Shown here: one piece after another, positions 1 through 8,796 of the stretch
How the letters are laid out: each line of letters starts with the position of its first letter
Numbering within the stretch: position 1 is the first letter of the stretch
Assembly (NCBI RefSeq): GCF_009295825.1
Contig: NZ_WHKF01000002.1
Span: 248,001 to 312,000, forward strand
From: Marinifilum sp. N1E240
Lineage (GTDB): Bacteria > Bacteroidota > Bacteroidia > Bacteroidales > Marinifilaceae
Length of the DNA stretch: 64,000 nt
Reading direction: 5' to 3'
Program-made: the position numbers and the translations under genes
The notes under the pieces: generated by a model
Told to the model about the DNA's origin: nothing
Databases searched by the model: none
What the model saw: the letters and a program-made list of their open reading frames with translations, nothing else

Positions 1-1
1 A

Positions 2-1081
2 ACTGAAGTTGGAGATACCTTAAGATTTGATGTGATCTTATTTGAAGGATCTGATGATTTTGTAGGAACGAAAGTCGCTTCTAATATTTTAGATACAACA
101 TTCACTGTAACTAATTTGAAATTCGAAACCTCTTATGAATGGAGAATTGTAGCTCGAAATAAGAGTTTAGATGAAACAGAGGGTAGATTATGGAAATTTA
201 AGACAGAAGATTTTCCCTTAAATGGTTATTTATTTGTAAAAGATAGCTTGGATAGTCGTGATATTTATTCATGGGATTTACAGGAAAATCATTTGATTCG
301 TTTAACCAATCAGGGTGGAAGTGAGGTGCAACCTAGAATATCTCCAAATGAGAAAAGTATTGCTTATTCTTCTAACGAATCAGGAGTATATCAGATATAT
401 ACAATGGATACGAAAGGAGAGAATGTAACACAGGTCACGAGTCAGCCCATCGCAGGATATCATAACGATGGTATTGGTTATACTTGGTCTCCAGATGGAG
501 ATCAATTACTTTATGGACATTATGGAGATTTATATTCCATAAACTATAATGGAACTGGAGAATCAAAAATTGCTGACGCTCCTGTTGGGCGTCATTTTAA
601 GCAATGTGATTGGAGTGACCATTTTAATTATTCCACACAAGAAAAAATTGCTGTTTTAACTCAAGGTGAGATGCCATATGATAATGAAATTTATTTAATG
701 GATCCTGATGGCTCTAATATGTTCTTATTGGTTGATAATTTAGAGGGAACTTTATCAAGTCCACATTTTTCGCCCGATGGTAGTAAGATAATTTTTTCAC
801 TTGACAGTTTGTACGAAGATGATAACGGGAGACAGTTGGATGCAAAAATTTATAGTATTAATGTGGACGGAACCAACTTAACTAATCTGACCGGAACGAA
901 TAAAACTGCTGGAACGAATGATTTGCAGGCAAGATATTCAGAAACTGGAGGCAAAATTATTTTTATGAATGTTGCTAATGATGGAGAAGGAGTAAAATCG
1001 GTATGGGCTATGGATACCGATGGAAGTAATAGAGAGAAATTAATACATAATGGAGAAATGCCAGATTGGTATAATCCTTAA
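2..1081 (+). CDS. FN3-like plus PD40/TolB-type beta-propeller protein, 5' end missing
   Basis: The reading frame is open to the window edge, so the start lies upstream; the GTG at 32 is internal. The first 50 or so residues resemble a fibronectin type III strand pattern (SYEWRIVARN). The rest is a run of WD40-like PD40 repeats as in TolB propellers, recognised by SPDG and SPNE motifs (ISPNEKSIAYSS, WSPDGDQLLYG, FSPDGSKIIFS) alternating with IYTMDTKG, IYLMDPDG and VWAMDTDG strands. Such proteins are usually periplasmic or surface-exposed and bind proteins or glycans; no catalytic residues are visible. It is followed by its own terminator and convergent rplS. The exact function is not recognised. 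Confidence 0.75.
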   Translation, partial: TEVGDTLRFDVILFEGSDDFVGTKVASNILDTTFTVTNLKFETSYEWRIVARNKSLDETEGRLWKFKTEDFPLNGYLFVKDSLDSRDIYSWDLQENHLIRLTNQGGSEVQPRISPNEKSIAYSSNESGVYQIYTMDTKGENVTQVTSQPIAGYHNDGIGYTWSPDGDQLLYGHYGDLYSINYNGTGESKIADAPVGRHFKQCDWSDHFNYSTQEKIAVLTQGEMPYDNEIYLMDPDGSNMFLLVDNLEGTLSSPHFSPDGSKIIFSLDSLYEDDNGRQLDAKIYSINVDGTNLTNLTGTNKTAGTNDLQARYSETGGKIIFMNVANDGEGVKSVWAMDTDGSNREKLIHNGEMPDWYNP

Positions 1082-1105
1082 GTTGTAAATACCATTAAAG
1101 AAGCA

Positions 1106-1133
1106 AGCATCTGTTTTGAACAGGTGCTTTTTT
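1106..1133 (+). terminator. Intrinsic terminator after the beta-propeller gene
   Basis: A 10-bp stem (1106-1115 with 1119-1128, one G-U pair) and a TTG loop are followed by a run of T. Confidence 0.8.
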
Positions 1134-1141
1134 GTTGATAT

Positions 1142-1169
1142 AAAAAAAGCTCTCCATAATTGGAGAGCT
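1142..1169 (-). terminator. Intrinsic terminator for rplS
   Basis: The stem AGCTCTCCA/TGGAGAGCT (1148-1156 with 1161-1169) is followed on the minus strand by seven T. It lies about 20 nt beyond the rplS stop. Confidence 0.85.
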
Positions 1170-1189
1170 TTGATATTTTTTTGTAAGAC

Positions 1190-1537
1190 TTAGAATCTTC
1201 TTTCTTTGATTCTGGCTTTCTTACCAGTAAGCTCGCGAAGGTAGTAGATTCTAGCTCTTCTAACACGACCTCTTTTGTTTACTTCAATTTTTTCAATGAA
1301 TGGAGAGCTGATTGGAATGATTCTTTCTACACCAACGTTACCAGACATTTTTCTGATGGTAAAAGTTTTAGTTGTACCTGATCCTTTAACTTGAATCACA
1401 ACACCTCTAAATACCTGAGTTCTTTCTTTGTTTCCCTCTTTAATTTTGTAAGAAACACTAATAGTATCACCTGAGATAAATTCAGGAATTTCGATACCTG
1501 TAGCAAAAGCCTCTTCTGCAATTTTAATTAAATCCAT
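1190..1537 (-). CDS. rplS: 50S ribosomal protein L19
   Basis: L19 lies at the 30S-50S interface of the ribosome. The 115-residue length is typical of bacterial L19. The sequence shows the family hallmarks: [16 protein letters not shown] near residue 20, [11 protein letters not shown], the [18 protein letters not shown] segment and the basic tail [22 protein letters not shown]. The gene stands alone with its own terminator and is convergent with the upstream propeller gene. The start ATG is the only sensible one; no Shine-Dalgarno sequence is seen, which is usual in Bacteroidota. A possible -7 box (TAATTTTG on the minus strand, 1620-1627) lies about 80 nt upstream. Confidence 0.97.
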   Translation of the reverse strand: MDLIKIAEEAFATGIEIPEFISGDTISVSYKIKEGNKERTQVFRGVVIQVKGSGTTKTFTIRKMSGNVGVERIIPISSPFIEKIEVNKRGRVRRARIYYLRELTGKKARIKERRF

Positions 1538-1733
1538 TGTTCTAATGTATTAAGGTTCACGGACGCAATGTAAACATATTTAACTATTTCCATGTCAGAG
1601 ATTACGCACGAATTCGCCGCAAAATTAATAAAAATATTTAACTTGAAAATCTTTTAAGTGACTTTTTTCTGATTCATTGTAATGTTAGCTCTTTTAGCTA
1701 CCAATGTAATTCACAATGAGGAATTTTAAAGCG

Positions 1734-1763
1734 AAAAAAAAGGAGCTTTGAAGCCCCTTTTTT
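1734..1763 (-). terminator. Intrinsic terminator for the C69 peptidase gene
   Basis: The stem AAAAGGAGC/GCCCCTTTT has one mismatch and is flanked by A and T runs. It lies just downstream of the peptidase stop on the minus strand. Confidence 0.7.
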
Positions 1764-1778
1764 AGAATTGATATTTTT

Positions 1779-3491
1779 CTAGTGAGCAGCGCCACTAACT
1801 TTTAGTTTATCACCGGTACTCTTAACAATAGTCTCGTAGAACTTTTTGCTATAACCAGGTTGTTTCATTTTAGGATTTTGTTGGTTGCCATCTTTTTCTT
1901 TGATATTACCATCCATGAACTTTGCAAAAAGATATCCATAGAAATCTCGCCACTCATTGGTTAGATTATCACCTTGATTACAAGAGAAATCAGTTAAGAA
2001 TTCAATCGCAGCAGCTTCATCATTCTTAAACATTCCCTCAGCAGCTAAATCAATAATTTTAGTGAATGATAGATATTTAGTTTCTAATGCCTTTTGCTTT
2101 TTAGCAATTTCAGGATGAATTGCATTATATCTTGTGTAAGCAAAGTTTGTAACTTGGTTAAATACCCAGAAAGCTGATTTGTTAGTGAAATCCATCATTT
2201 TACCATTACCAACAGCAAATGATTTAGGAACTCTAGTGCTACCACAATACATTGGGAAATATACTGATGAAGAAGCATCATCTACACCAAACCAATTGAT
2301 ACCACCAACAGCATCAGGTAACCAGCTTCTTGATTGCGCAACGAATGAAAAACCTGTTTGCTGTGTAGCAGTAGCTCTTTCATTACAATATGTTACACCA
2401 TCAACTTTCCATGTTAAAGGTCTCCAACGATAAGGGTTGCCATAAGGTCCTGCGCCCATATCTTCAGCCATATCAAGTTCTGTTCCTTCAAGGTGATTTC
2501 TCATGTGATCCATTAATTCAAGAACATCCACTTTATTATCAGGCTTAATCCATAAAGGCATTCTGTTAGTTGCATAACCAATTTTATCGTGCTTAACATT
2601 TCCTTTACAGTAATCGAAGTATTTATCCATTCCTTCTTTTACATCGTTAAAGAAAGACCATACTCTAATTTCACAGAATCTAGCACCACCAAAATCAACT
2701 GGTGCATAAGTATCAGAGAAACTGAAATCTTTATTCTTACCTTCTTTAGGGTAGAAACCTTTTTCTTTTGCGAAAGAGATTACATCCTTAGCATAAACGT
2801 TAGTTACCTCAGGATTGTAAATTTTATCCATCTTATCTGAAGAAATTGAATTCTTACCTTCAAGAGGGAAGGTAGTAATTCTAGCTTGATTAGCGTGACC
2901 ACTAACGTATCCGTCAGGAATCATTCTTGCTACCCAAACAGCACCTTTTTCACCGTTTCCTTTACCGATCATTTCTAGAATCCAAATTTCATTCTTATCA
3001 GAGATTGAAAAAGATTCTCCAGAACTATAATAACCGTGAGTTTCTACCAATTCTGTCATTACTTTAATTGCTTCACGAGCATTTTTTGCTCTTTGAAGAG
3101 TTAAGTATATAAGACTACCATAATCGATAATACCACCTTCTTGTGATCCAAGTTCTTTTCTTCCACCATAGGTAGTTTCGCCAATAGCCAATTGAAACTC
3201 GTTCATGTTTCCAACTACTGAATAGGTGTGAGCTACCTGAGGAATTTTACCTAAATACTTACCAGTATCCCATTCATACACATCAATCATTGTGCCTTCT
3301 GACCAATCTGCAGCAGGACGGAAGTACAATTCTCCGTACAATACGTGAGAGTCGGCAGCATAAGTAATCATGTTAGAACCATCTGTACTGGCACCTCTAG
3401 TAACAAGGTAATTTGTACAAGCTTGTGAAGTTGTTGTCGAAAAGACGATAATTGCCATTAGTAAGGAGGCAATTGCATAAATCTTCTTCAT
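1779..3491 (-). CDS. C69-family dipeptidase (PepD-like Ntn hydrolase), secreted
   Basis: An N-terminal signal peptide (MKKIYAIASLLMAIIVF...) ends at Ala24, immediately before Cys25. In the C69 family this Cys becomes the N-terminal nucleophile after cleavage, and the following TNYLVTRGASTDGSNM is the family signature. Further typical segments are YAADSHVLYGELY, AIGETTYGGRKEL and WILEMIGKGN. At 570 residues it is longer than the lactobacillal PepD enzymes but normal for Bacteroidota members. It probably hydrolyses di- or oligopeptides in the periplasm or outside the cell. The gene is monocistronic, with a terminator downstream; a possible -7 box TATTTTTG is at 3542-3549. Substrate specificity cannot be read from the sequence. 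Confidence 0.9.
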   Translation of the reverse strand: MKKIYAIASLLMAIIVFSTTTSQACTNYLVTRGASTDGSNMITYAADSHVLYGELYFRPAADWSEGTMIDVYEWDTGKYLGKIPQVAHTYSVVGNMNEFQLAIGETTYGGRKELGSQEGGIIDYGSLIYLTLQRAKNAREAIKVMTELVETHGYYSSGESFSISDKNEIWILEMIGKGNGEKGAVWVARMIPDGYVSGHANQARITTFPLEGKNSISSDKMDKIYNPEVTNVYAKDVISFAKEKGFYPKEGKNKDFSFSDTYAPVDFGGARFCEIRVWSFFNDVKEGMDKYFDYCKGNVKHDKIGYATNRMPLWIKPDNKVDVLELMDHMRNHLEGTELDMAEDMGAGPYGNPYRWRPLTWKVDGVTYCNERATATQQTGFSFVAQSRSWLPDAVGGINWFGVDDASSSVYFPMYCGSTRVPKSFAVGNGKMMDFTNKSAFWVFNQVTNFAYTRYNAIHPEIAKKQKALETKYLSFTKIIDLAAEGMFKNDEAAAIEFLTDFSCNQGDNLTNEWRDFYGYLFAKFMDGNIKEKDGNQQNPKMKQPGYSKKFYETIVKSTGDKLKVSGAAH

Positions 3492-3633
3492 GTTTAAATA
3501 TTTTAGTGAAATCTAATTGAATTTTATTAATCCGATTCTGACAAAAATAGGAAAAAAAAGCAGATATAAATGTGACAAAAGTCGTTTAAAGCTTACTGTT
3601 CCTTAAATAATTGCACAGTTTTGATTTGTTTTG

Positions 3634-5364
3634 TTACCAGAAAAAATCCTTCTCAATAATTTTTGTATTGCCAACTTTATCTGTTACTGATAGTTTCAAG
3701 TGGTGCTGTCTTTTAGGAAGCAAGCGTTTTTTATCAAATGTGTAAAACAAATGATCGTTCTTTGCATCATATTCAAATAATACCCACTTGCCGTCAATTG
3801 TACCTTTATATGATTTTATTTCTGATAAGGAATCTTTAATTGTAAAGGAAATTCGCTTTTGACCAGCTAAACTTTTAAGCTTAAAATTGGTTTTTGACTT
3901 TACTGTTGGTGCAATGGTATCTACAGCAATGGCAAAATCTCCCAAAGTTCTGGTTTTGGTTTTTACCCAACCATCTATATATATGCCGCCGGTATTAGTT
4001 AACTGTCCATTCTTGTCAATTGAGGCAATAAATATTTTATCTGTAATCTTGTTTGAAATATTATTTCCTTTTATCGCAAGAGTATAATATTTGTGGACTG
4101 GTGTTGTGTTTTTGTGAATAGAATGAATATCGGATAGGAAAGAGCTATCTTTCTTTAGAGAATAATTAAATTTCAGATCGGAATAGAAAGAGTTTTCAGG
4201 GAATTTTAATTCAATACTATCATTTGAAAATTTGTTTTCGGTATTGCAAGTCATCTGCTGAGTATATGCCTTTTGCTCAAAGGATTTTGCATTGGTAGAA
4301 CCTTTGGCATAAACTCTAAGTTTAGCAATATTATTTTTTGTATCTCTTGTAATAAAGTCAATTTTATATTTTTCATTGGGATTAAAATGAAAAATCCCCT
4401 CATTTTTAAACAATGAATAGATTGATAGTTTATTGTTGTTTTCTCTGAAAGTTTTGTGAACTCTTTTCTTTTCCAGAACATTCAATTCATAATCCATATG
4501 GGAATTTATGTATCGCGATTCATTAAAAGAAAATTCATTAAAAGAATAATCTGTAATTAAGGAATCATTGACTTTAACTTGCATTCTAAAAATTCCACAT
4601 TTTCCCCAGGTATTGTCTAAATAATCGTTGGTTTGTAAAGAAAAACCAATATTTCCAGATAGAAATACTTTTGGATCTCCCTTTAAATGATAAGCATTAT
4701 TGTAGAAGGTAACCGGAAATTTTTGACGTGTATTTTTTCCATTTACGTGACTAACAGAATCCATAGGATACATGTACATATTAAAGATTTTTGGAGATGT
4801 GGTATCTTTAATTTTAAAGCCAAAAAGTAATGGGTTAAGCGGATGTTCCGATTTTGTGTCTCTGATTTCGAAATGCAAATGAGGACCAGCTGAAGATCCT
4901 GTATTTCCAGATAAGGCAATAATTTTTCCCTTGCTTACAGGGAACTGTTCTTTCTTTAATGATAAATCAAATTCGAATGATTTTTTAGCATATTGATTCG
5001 CTTTTACAAAGGCTTCCAGTTCAGAATTAAATTTGTCCAGATGTCCATATACAGAAGTATAACCATTGGGATGATCAATATAAATTGCTTTCCCATAACC
5101 GCCTGCCGATATTTTTATTCTACTTACAAATCCTTCAGCAATAGCATAAACCTTTTTTCCGGTTGTAAATGTTCTAATATCAATACCCGAATGGAAGTGA
5201 TTATTTCGTAATTCTGCAAAGTTTCCCGATAAAGTCATGGTAAAATCAACAGGTGATCTGAAAAGATTTTTAGGGAAATTTTTTTTCTGAGCTTTTAGGC
5301 TTGGAGATAAGAAAAGAAAGAGAATAGATAAAAAGGTGATTATGTTTGTTTTAATTGATATCAT
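3634..5364 (-). CDS. M23-family metallopeptidase (LytM/peptidoglycan endopeptidase-like)
   Basis: After a signal peptide (residues 1-25) comes a LytM/M23 domain with the zinc ligands H58 and D62 (HSGID motif), the catalytic-site YGHLD (His108) and the second motif GPHLHFEIRD (H162, H164). All M23 zinc and catalytic positions are therefore present, which predicts an active Zn endopeptidase acting on peptidoglycan cross-links. The remaining roughly 400 residues form a large beta-rich C-terminal region of unknown function, seen in many Bacteroidota M23 proteins. The gene is divergent from the coiled-coil/zapA operon, which fits a cell-wall or division role. Confidence 0.92.
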   Translation of the reverse strand: MISIKTNIITFLSILFLFLSPSLKAQKKNFPKNLFRSPVDFTMTLSGNFAELRNNHFHSGIDIRTFTTGKKVYAIAEGFVSRIKISAGGYGKAIYIDHPNGYTSVYGHLDKFNSELEAFVKANQYAKKSFEFDLSLKKEQFPVSKGKIIALSGNTGSSAGPHLHFEIRDTKSEHPLNPLLFGFKIKDTTSPKIFNMYMYPMDSVSHVNGKNTRQKFPVTFYNNAYHLKGDPKVFLSGNIGFSLQTNDYLDNTWGKCGIFRMQVKVNDSLITDYSFNEFSFNESRYINSHMDYELNVLEKKRVHKTFRENNNKLSIYSLFKNEGIFHFNPNEKYKIDFITRDTKNNIAKLRVYAKGSTNAKSFEQKAYTQQMTCNTENKFSNDSIELKFPENSFYSDLKFNYSLKKDSSFLSDIHSIHKNTTPVHKYYTLAIKGNNISNKITDKIFIASIDKNGQLTNTGGIYIDGWVKTKTRTLGDFAIAVDTIAPTVKSKTNFKLKSLAGQKRISFTIKDSLSEIKSYKGTIDGKWVLFEYDAKNDHLFYTFDKKRLLPKRQHHLKLSVTDKVGNTKIIEKDFFW

Positions 5365-5454
5365 AGCAAATTGTAATTATTCATAAATGGTGTGTCAAAA
5401 CTACAAAAAAAACCTTTTTTTTCGGTGTTTAGAGAGAAAATACGAACTAATATA

Positions 5455-5485
5455 TTTGATTATCTTCTCAGCAATGTTAATTTTG
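5455..5485 (+). promoter_or_regulatory. Bacteroidota-type promoter for the zapA operon
   Basis: A -33 element TTTG (5455-5458) and a -7 element TAATTTTG (5478-5485, fits TAnnTTTG) are separated by 19 nt. Transcription should start near 5490, about 10 nt before the first ATG. Confidence 0.6.
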
Positions 5486-5500
5486 TAAAAGAAAAATTGA

Positions 5501-5797
5501 ATGATGGATCAGGAATCAAACGAAATAGTAATAAGTTTAAAAAAACGCATTAGCGAACTTATTTCGTTGTATCAAAAATCCAAGGAAGAGAAAGAGTCTT
5601 TAATTCATGAAAAATTGGAACTCATGGAGCAATTAGAAACTTTATCTCGGGAAAAGAAGGAACTGGAACATCATTACGATACGTTAAAGCTTGCAAAATC
5701 ATTGGCTGGGAATAGTGAAGATTCTCACCAGGCTAAGCTGAAAATTAACCGAATTGTGCGGGAGATTGATAAATGTATTGCTCTTTTAAACAGGTAA
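5501..5797 (+). CDS. Small coiled-coil protein in front of zapA
   Basis: A 98-residue, highly charged protein predicted to be almost entirely alpha-helical coiled coil from residue 10 to 65 (KSKEEKESLIHEKLELMEQL, ETLSREKKELEHHYDTL). It ends three codons before the zapA start and shares its operon and promoter. Position and architecture suggest a ZapB-like or ZapA-partner role in Z-ring assembly, but I do not recognise a named family, so this is inference from context. The start has two adjacent ATG codons (5501 and 5504). Confidence 0.8.
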   Translation: MMDQESNEIVISLKKRISELISLYQKSKEEKESLIHEKLELMEQLETLSREKKELEHHYDTLKLAKSLAGNSEDSHQAKLKINRIVREIDKCIALLNR

Positions 5798-5806
5798 CAA
5801 TTGTTT

Positions 5807-6097
5807 ATGGATAAGAAACTTTCGATAAAAGTTGGAGTTGCGGGTAGATCTTATCCTCTTAATATTGACAGAAGTCAAGAAGAGGTGATAAGAAAAGCTG
5901 CAAAAATGATTGATGAGAAAGTGATGCAATACAAACAAAGATATAAAGATAAAGATACTCAGGATTTTCTGGCTATGGCTTCTTTACAATATGTAATTAA
6001 GGTATTGGAATTGGAAAATAAGGCAGATGTTGCCCCGGTTTATAATGAACTGAAAGCGATGGAGCGTGAACTGAGTGAATTTTTAGAAAAAGAGTAA
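5807..6097 (+). CDS. zapA: Cell division protein ZapA
   Basis: ZapA cross-links FtsZ protofilaments at the division site. The 96-residue protein shows the family pattern: a short beta strand region (KLSIKVGVAGRSYPLNID) followed by EEVIRKAAKMIDEKV and a C-terminal coiled coil, with the conserved DFLAMASLQYVI segment. The ATG at 5807 is preferred over the in-frame TTG at 5801. It is followed by a 6S-like RNA and rny, an order that recalls the zapA-ssrS linkage of other bacteria. Confidence 0.9.
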   Translation: MDKKLSIKVGVAGRSYPLNIDRSQEEVIRKAAKMIDEKVMQYKQRYKDKDTQDFLAMASLQYVIKVLELENKADVAPVYNELKAMERELSEFLEKE

Positions 6098-6119
6098 ACG
6101 TTCTTTAAATAAGTAAAGT

Positions 6120-6238
6120 AATAACCCGCATTATTTCTTGATCTTGTAATTGTTGATGCAATTAAATCAAAGGAAAATTATTTTCTGATGATTGATGTAT
6201 TGTGTTGGTAATGAGGTTGAGTGATGGTGCGGGTTATT
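6120..6238 (+). ncRNA. ssrS: 6S RNA candidate (6S-Flavo type)
   Basis: The 177-nt gap between zapA and rny contains a perfect 11-bp closing stem (6120-6130 with 6228-6238, AATAACCCGCA/TGCGGGTTATT). It encloses about 97 nt, including a nested hairpin (TTGAT 6138-6142 with ATCAA 6166-6170, and AATTG 6148-6152 with CAATT 6159-6163). A long rod about 120 nt in length, downstream of zapA, matches the 6S/6S-Flavo concept: a promoter mimic that binds RNA polymerase. The identification rests on position and fold, not on a covariance-model hit. It could be co-transcribed with zapA and processed. Confidence 0.65.
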
Positions 6239-6274
6239 TTATATATAATTTAGTATTGACCTAATATTCGTAAT

Positions 6275-7807
6275 ATGATAGAGATAATAATAGGATCCAT
6301 TGCGTTTGTCGGCGGAGGTATCATTTCTTATTTTGTTTTGCAGAAAGCATTAAAAACAAAGAATGAGATGATTGTAAAGGAAGCTCAGACGGAAGCAGAA
6401 GTGATCAAAAAAGATAAGATTCTTCAAGCTAAGGAGAAGTTTTTACAGTTGAAAACTGAGCACGAAAAGCAAATCAACTCCAAGAATAATAAGTTGTTGG
6501 CAGCTGAAAATAAATTCAAGCAAAAAGAGAATACTCTTAACCAAAGAATGGATGATTTTCAGCGCAAGAAAAAAGAAGTTGATGCAATTCGAGATAATTT
6601 GAATCATCAGATTGATTTGGTTGACAAAAAATCTGAAGAGCTTGAAAAAGCAAAAAGACAACAAGTTGAACAGCTACAGGAGATTTCGGGAATGTCGGCT
6701 GAGGAAGCGAAGAATCAGTTGATTGATTCTTTAAAAGAAGTTGCAAAGACTGAGGCTATGTCTTACGTGAATGAAATCATGGAAGAGGCTAAAATGTCTG
6801 CAAATATGGAAGCTAAAAAGGTTGTTGTTAAAACTATTCAAAGAGTTGCAACAGAAACAGCAATTGAAAATTCGGTTACCATTTTCCATATCGAATCTGA
6901 CGAAATTAAAGGACGAATTATTGGACGTGAAGGTCGTAATATTCGTGCATTGGAAGCAGCTACAGGAATTGAGATTATTGTTGATGATACTCCTGAAGCA
7001 ATTGTTCTTTCTGGATTTGATCCGGTTCGAAGAGAAATTGCTCGATTGGCACTTCACCAATTGGTAACTGATGGTCGTATTCATCCTGCAAGAATTGAAG
7101 AGGTAGTGAATAAGGTACGTAAGCAGATTGAGGAAGAAATTATTGAGACCGGTAAGCGTACTGCTATCGATTTAGGTATTCATGGTTTGCATCCTGAATT
7201 GATTCGTATGGTTGGTAAGATGAAGTATCGTTCATCTTATGGACAAAACTTACTGCAACACTCTAGAGAAACAGCTAATCTTTGTGCTATTATGGCAACA
7301 GAGTTAGGATTGAATGCAAAACGTGCAAAACGCGCAGGTTTACTGCATGATATAGGTAAAGTGCCAGATGATGAGCCAGAATTGCCACACGCAATTTTAG
7401 GTATGAAATTGGCTGAGAAATATAAAGAGAAGCCAGACATTTGCAATGCAATTGGTGCTCACCACGATGAAATTGAGATGACTTCAATGATTTCACCTAT
7501 TATTCAGGCATGTGATGCTATTTCAGGTGCTCGTCCAGGTGCTCGTCGTGAAATTGTAGAGTCGTATATCAAGCGTTTGAAAGATCTTGAGAACCTTGCA
7601 TTATCTCACCCAGGGGTATTAAAAACATACGCTATTCAGGCGGGTAGAGAGTTAAGAGTTATTGTTGGTAGCGATAAGGTTTCTGATAAAGAAGCTGAAA
7701 CTCTATCATTAGATATTGCTCAGAAAATTCAGGATGAAATGACCTACCCAGGACAGGTTAAGATTACTGTAATTCGTGAAACCAGAGCCATTAACTACGC
7801 AAAATAA
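6275..7807 (+). CDS. rny: Ribonuclease Y
   Basis: RNase Y is the membrane-anchored endoribonuclease that starts mRNA decay in many bacteria. The 510-residue protein has the full family layout: an N-terminal transmembrane helix (residues 2-24), a long coiled coil to about 190, a KH RNA-binding domain (about 205-275, [20 protein letters not shown]) and an HD phosphohydrolase domain with HSRETANLC and the metal-binding LLHDIGK motif (His358-Asp359). The C-terminal part [14 protein letters not shown] is also conserved. The gene follows the zapA/6S locus and ends in a strong terminator. Confidence 0.97.
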   Translation: MIEIIIGSIAFVGGGIISYFVLQKALKTKNEMIVKEAQTEAEVIKKDKILQAKEKFLQLKTEHEKQINSKNNKLLAAENKFKQKENTLNQRMDDFQRKKKEVDAIRDNLNHQIDLVDKKSEELEKAKRQQVEQLQEISGMSAEEAKNQLIDSLKEVAKTEAMSYVNEIMEEAKMSANMEAKKVVVKTIQRVATETAIENSVTIFHIESDEIKGRIIGREGRNIRALEAATGIEIIVDDTPEAIVLSGFDPVRREIARLALHQLVTDGRIHPARIEEVVNKVRKQIEEEIIETGKRTAIDLGIHGLHPELIRMVGKMKYRSSYGQNLLQHSRETANLCAIMATELGLNAKRAKRAGLLHDIGKVPDDEPELPHAILGMKLAEKYKEKPDICNAIGAHHDEIEMTSMISPIIQACDAISGARPGARREIVESYIKRLKDLENLALSHPGVLKTYAIQAGRELRVIVGSDKVSDKEAETLSLDIAQKIQDEMTYPGQVKITVIRETRAINYAK

Positions 7808-7830
7808 AACCAAAGTATATGAGTTAAAAA

Positions 7831-7860
7831 AACCGTTTCAATTTGAAACGGTTTTTTTTG
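7831..7860 (+). terminator. Intrinsic terminator after rny
   Basis: A perfect 10-bp stem (AACCGTTTCA/TGAAACGGTT, loop ATT) is followed by eight T; A-rich on the other side, so probably bidirectional. Confidence 0.9.
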
Positions 7861-7861
7861 T

Positions 7862-8704
7862 TTATATGGATTTGTAGAGATCTTTAAAATTGGGAATGTA
7901 AGTGTTTAGTTTTAATTTTTTATAGACATTAATATTGTGTTTAACTAACCTTTTTATCATGCTGGAATTTGTAGCAGCTCGATAATATTTGGCTCTGTTT
8001 TCAATCTTTTTAGAATTAATTACATATTCCAATTCTGCTTTGCCGAATACTTTACCTCTATCAATAGGATTGATATAAAATAAAATTTCGTTTTTATTTT
8101 TTTCTTTATCCACATGGCATAGTAACACACTATCGGGCAGGTTGATTCCATAAACTGGAATGTCCAGTTCCTGAGCAATTGCGGCATAAATGATAGAAAT
8201 AATCACATAATTACCTTGTTTCTGAGATAGAACTGTTCCTATATCGCCATCCCAGTTAACGGGTTGATTGGGAGAAATAGCCTGGTAATTATAGATGTTA
8301 AAGAAAAAATGATTCAAGATTTTTATCTTCTCTAATGCAGTTAACTGATCATTTATTTCGAGCTGTACATCTTTCTTAATCTTATCGATTACCTTGCGAA
8401 TTGGTTCTGTAATTAAATTCGGATTGTAACTTTTATTGACAAGAATAGCTCCATCAATTAGGTTTTGTGCATCTGTCTTGCCCCAAGTTGTCAATTCTCT
8501 TCTAACATGATTGAATTGAATTTTGTTGATGACTTGTTCAAGTTTTTCCTGTAGTAAAGGACTTTTGGCATCGAGCCAGAAATCTTCCAATTGAGGAATA
8601 ATGCTAACGGGTAAGTCTGATAATTCTTTTTCTACCCTTTGGTAGATTTCCGGAGTAGGATCATCTAGTAAGGATAACAAAGCGGTGAGTTTAGTCTCAT
8701 TCAT
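7862..8704 (-). CDS. SirB1/transglutaminase-like family protein
   Basis: The protein (280 residues from the ATG at 8704) has a helical N-terminal part and a SirB1-like transglutaminase-fold region around QKQGNYVIISIIYAAIAQEL and DIPVYGINLPDSVLLCHV. In place of a catalytic Cys, the GN motif is followed by Tyr; SirB1 proteins often lack the Cys, so activity is doubtful. An in-frame codon further upstream (8746) is less likely to be the start because it falls inside the terminator hairpin of the neighbouring gene. Function is unknown; in other bacteria SirB1 homologues are found next to prfA/prmC or as free-standing genes. Confidence 0.75.
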   Translation of the reverse strand: MNETKLTALLSLLDDPTPEIYQRVEKELSDLPVSIIPQLEDFWLDAKSPLLQEKLEQVINKIQFNHVRRELTTWGKTDAQNLIDGAILVNKSYNPNLITEPIRKVIDKIKKDVQLEINDQLTALEKIKILNHFFFNIYNYQAISPNQPVNWDGDIGTVLSQKQGNYVIISIIYAAIAQELDIPVYGINLPDSVLLCHVDKEKNKNEILFYINPIDRGKVFGKAELEYVINSKKIENRAKYYRAATNSSMIKRLVKHNINVYKKLKLNTYIPNFKDLYKSI

Positions 8705-8737
8705 AACTTTACGTTTTGGCCTGACTAAATATAGTAA

Positions 8738-8767
8738 AACCCGCAAGGAAAAGCAATCTTGCGGGTT
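8738..8767 (-). terminator. Intrinsic terminator after the nucleoside phosphorylase gene
   Basis: A perfect 10-bp stem (AACCCGCAAG/CTTGCGGGTT; 8738-8747 with 8758-8767) is followed on the minus strand by TTTTA. Confidence 0.8.
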
Positions 8768-8796
8768 ATTTCTTTGAATATTAGACCAAAAGCAGC

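Noticed and set aside
8705-8746. N-terminal extension of the SirB1-like protein
   Set aside because: The extra start codon lies inside the terminator hairpin of the neighbouring gene.
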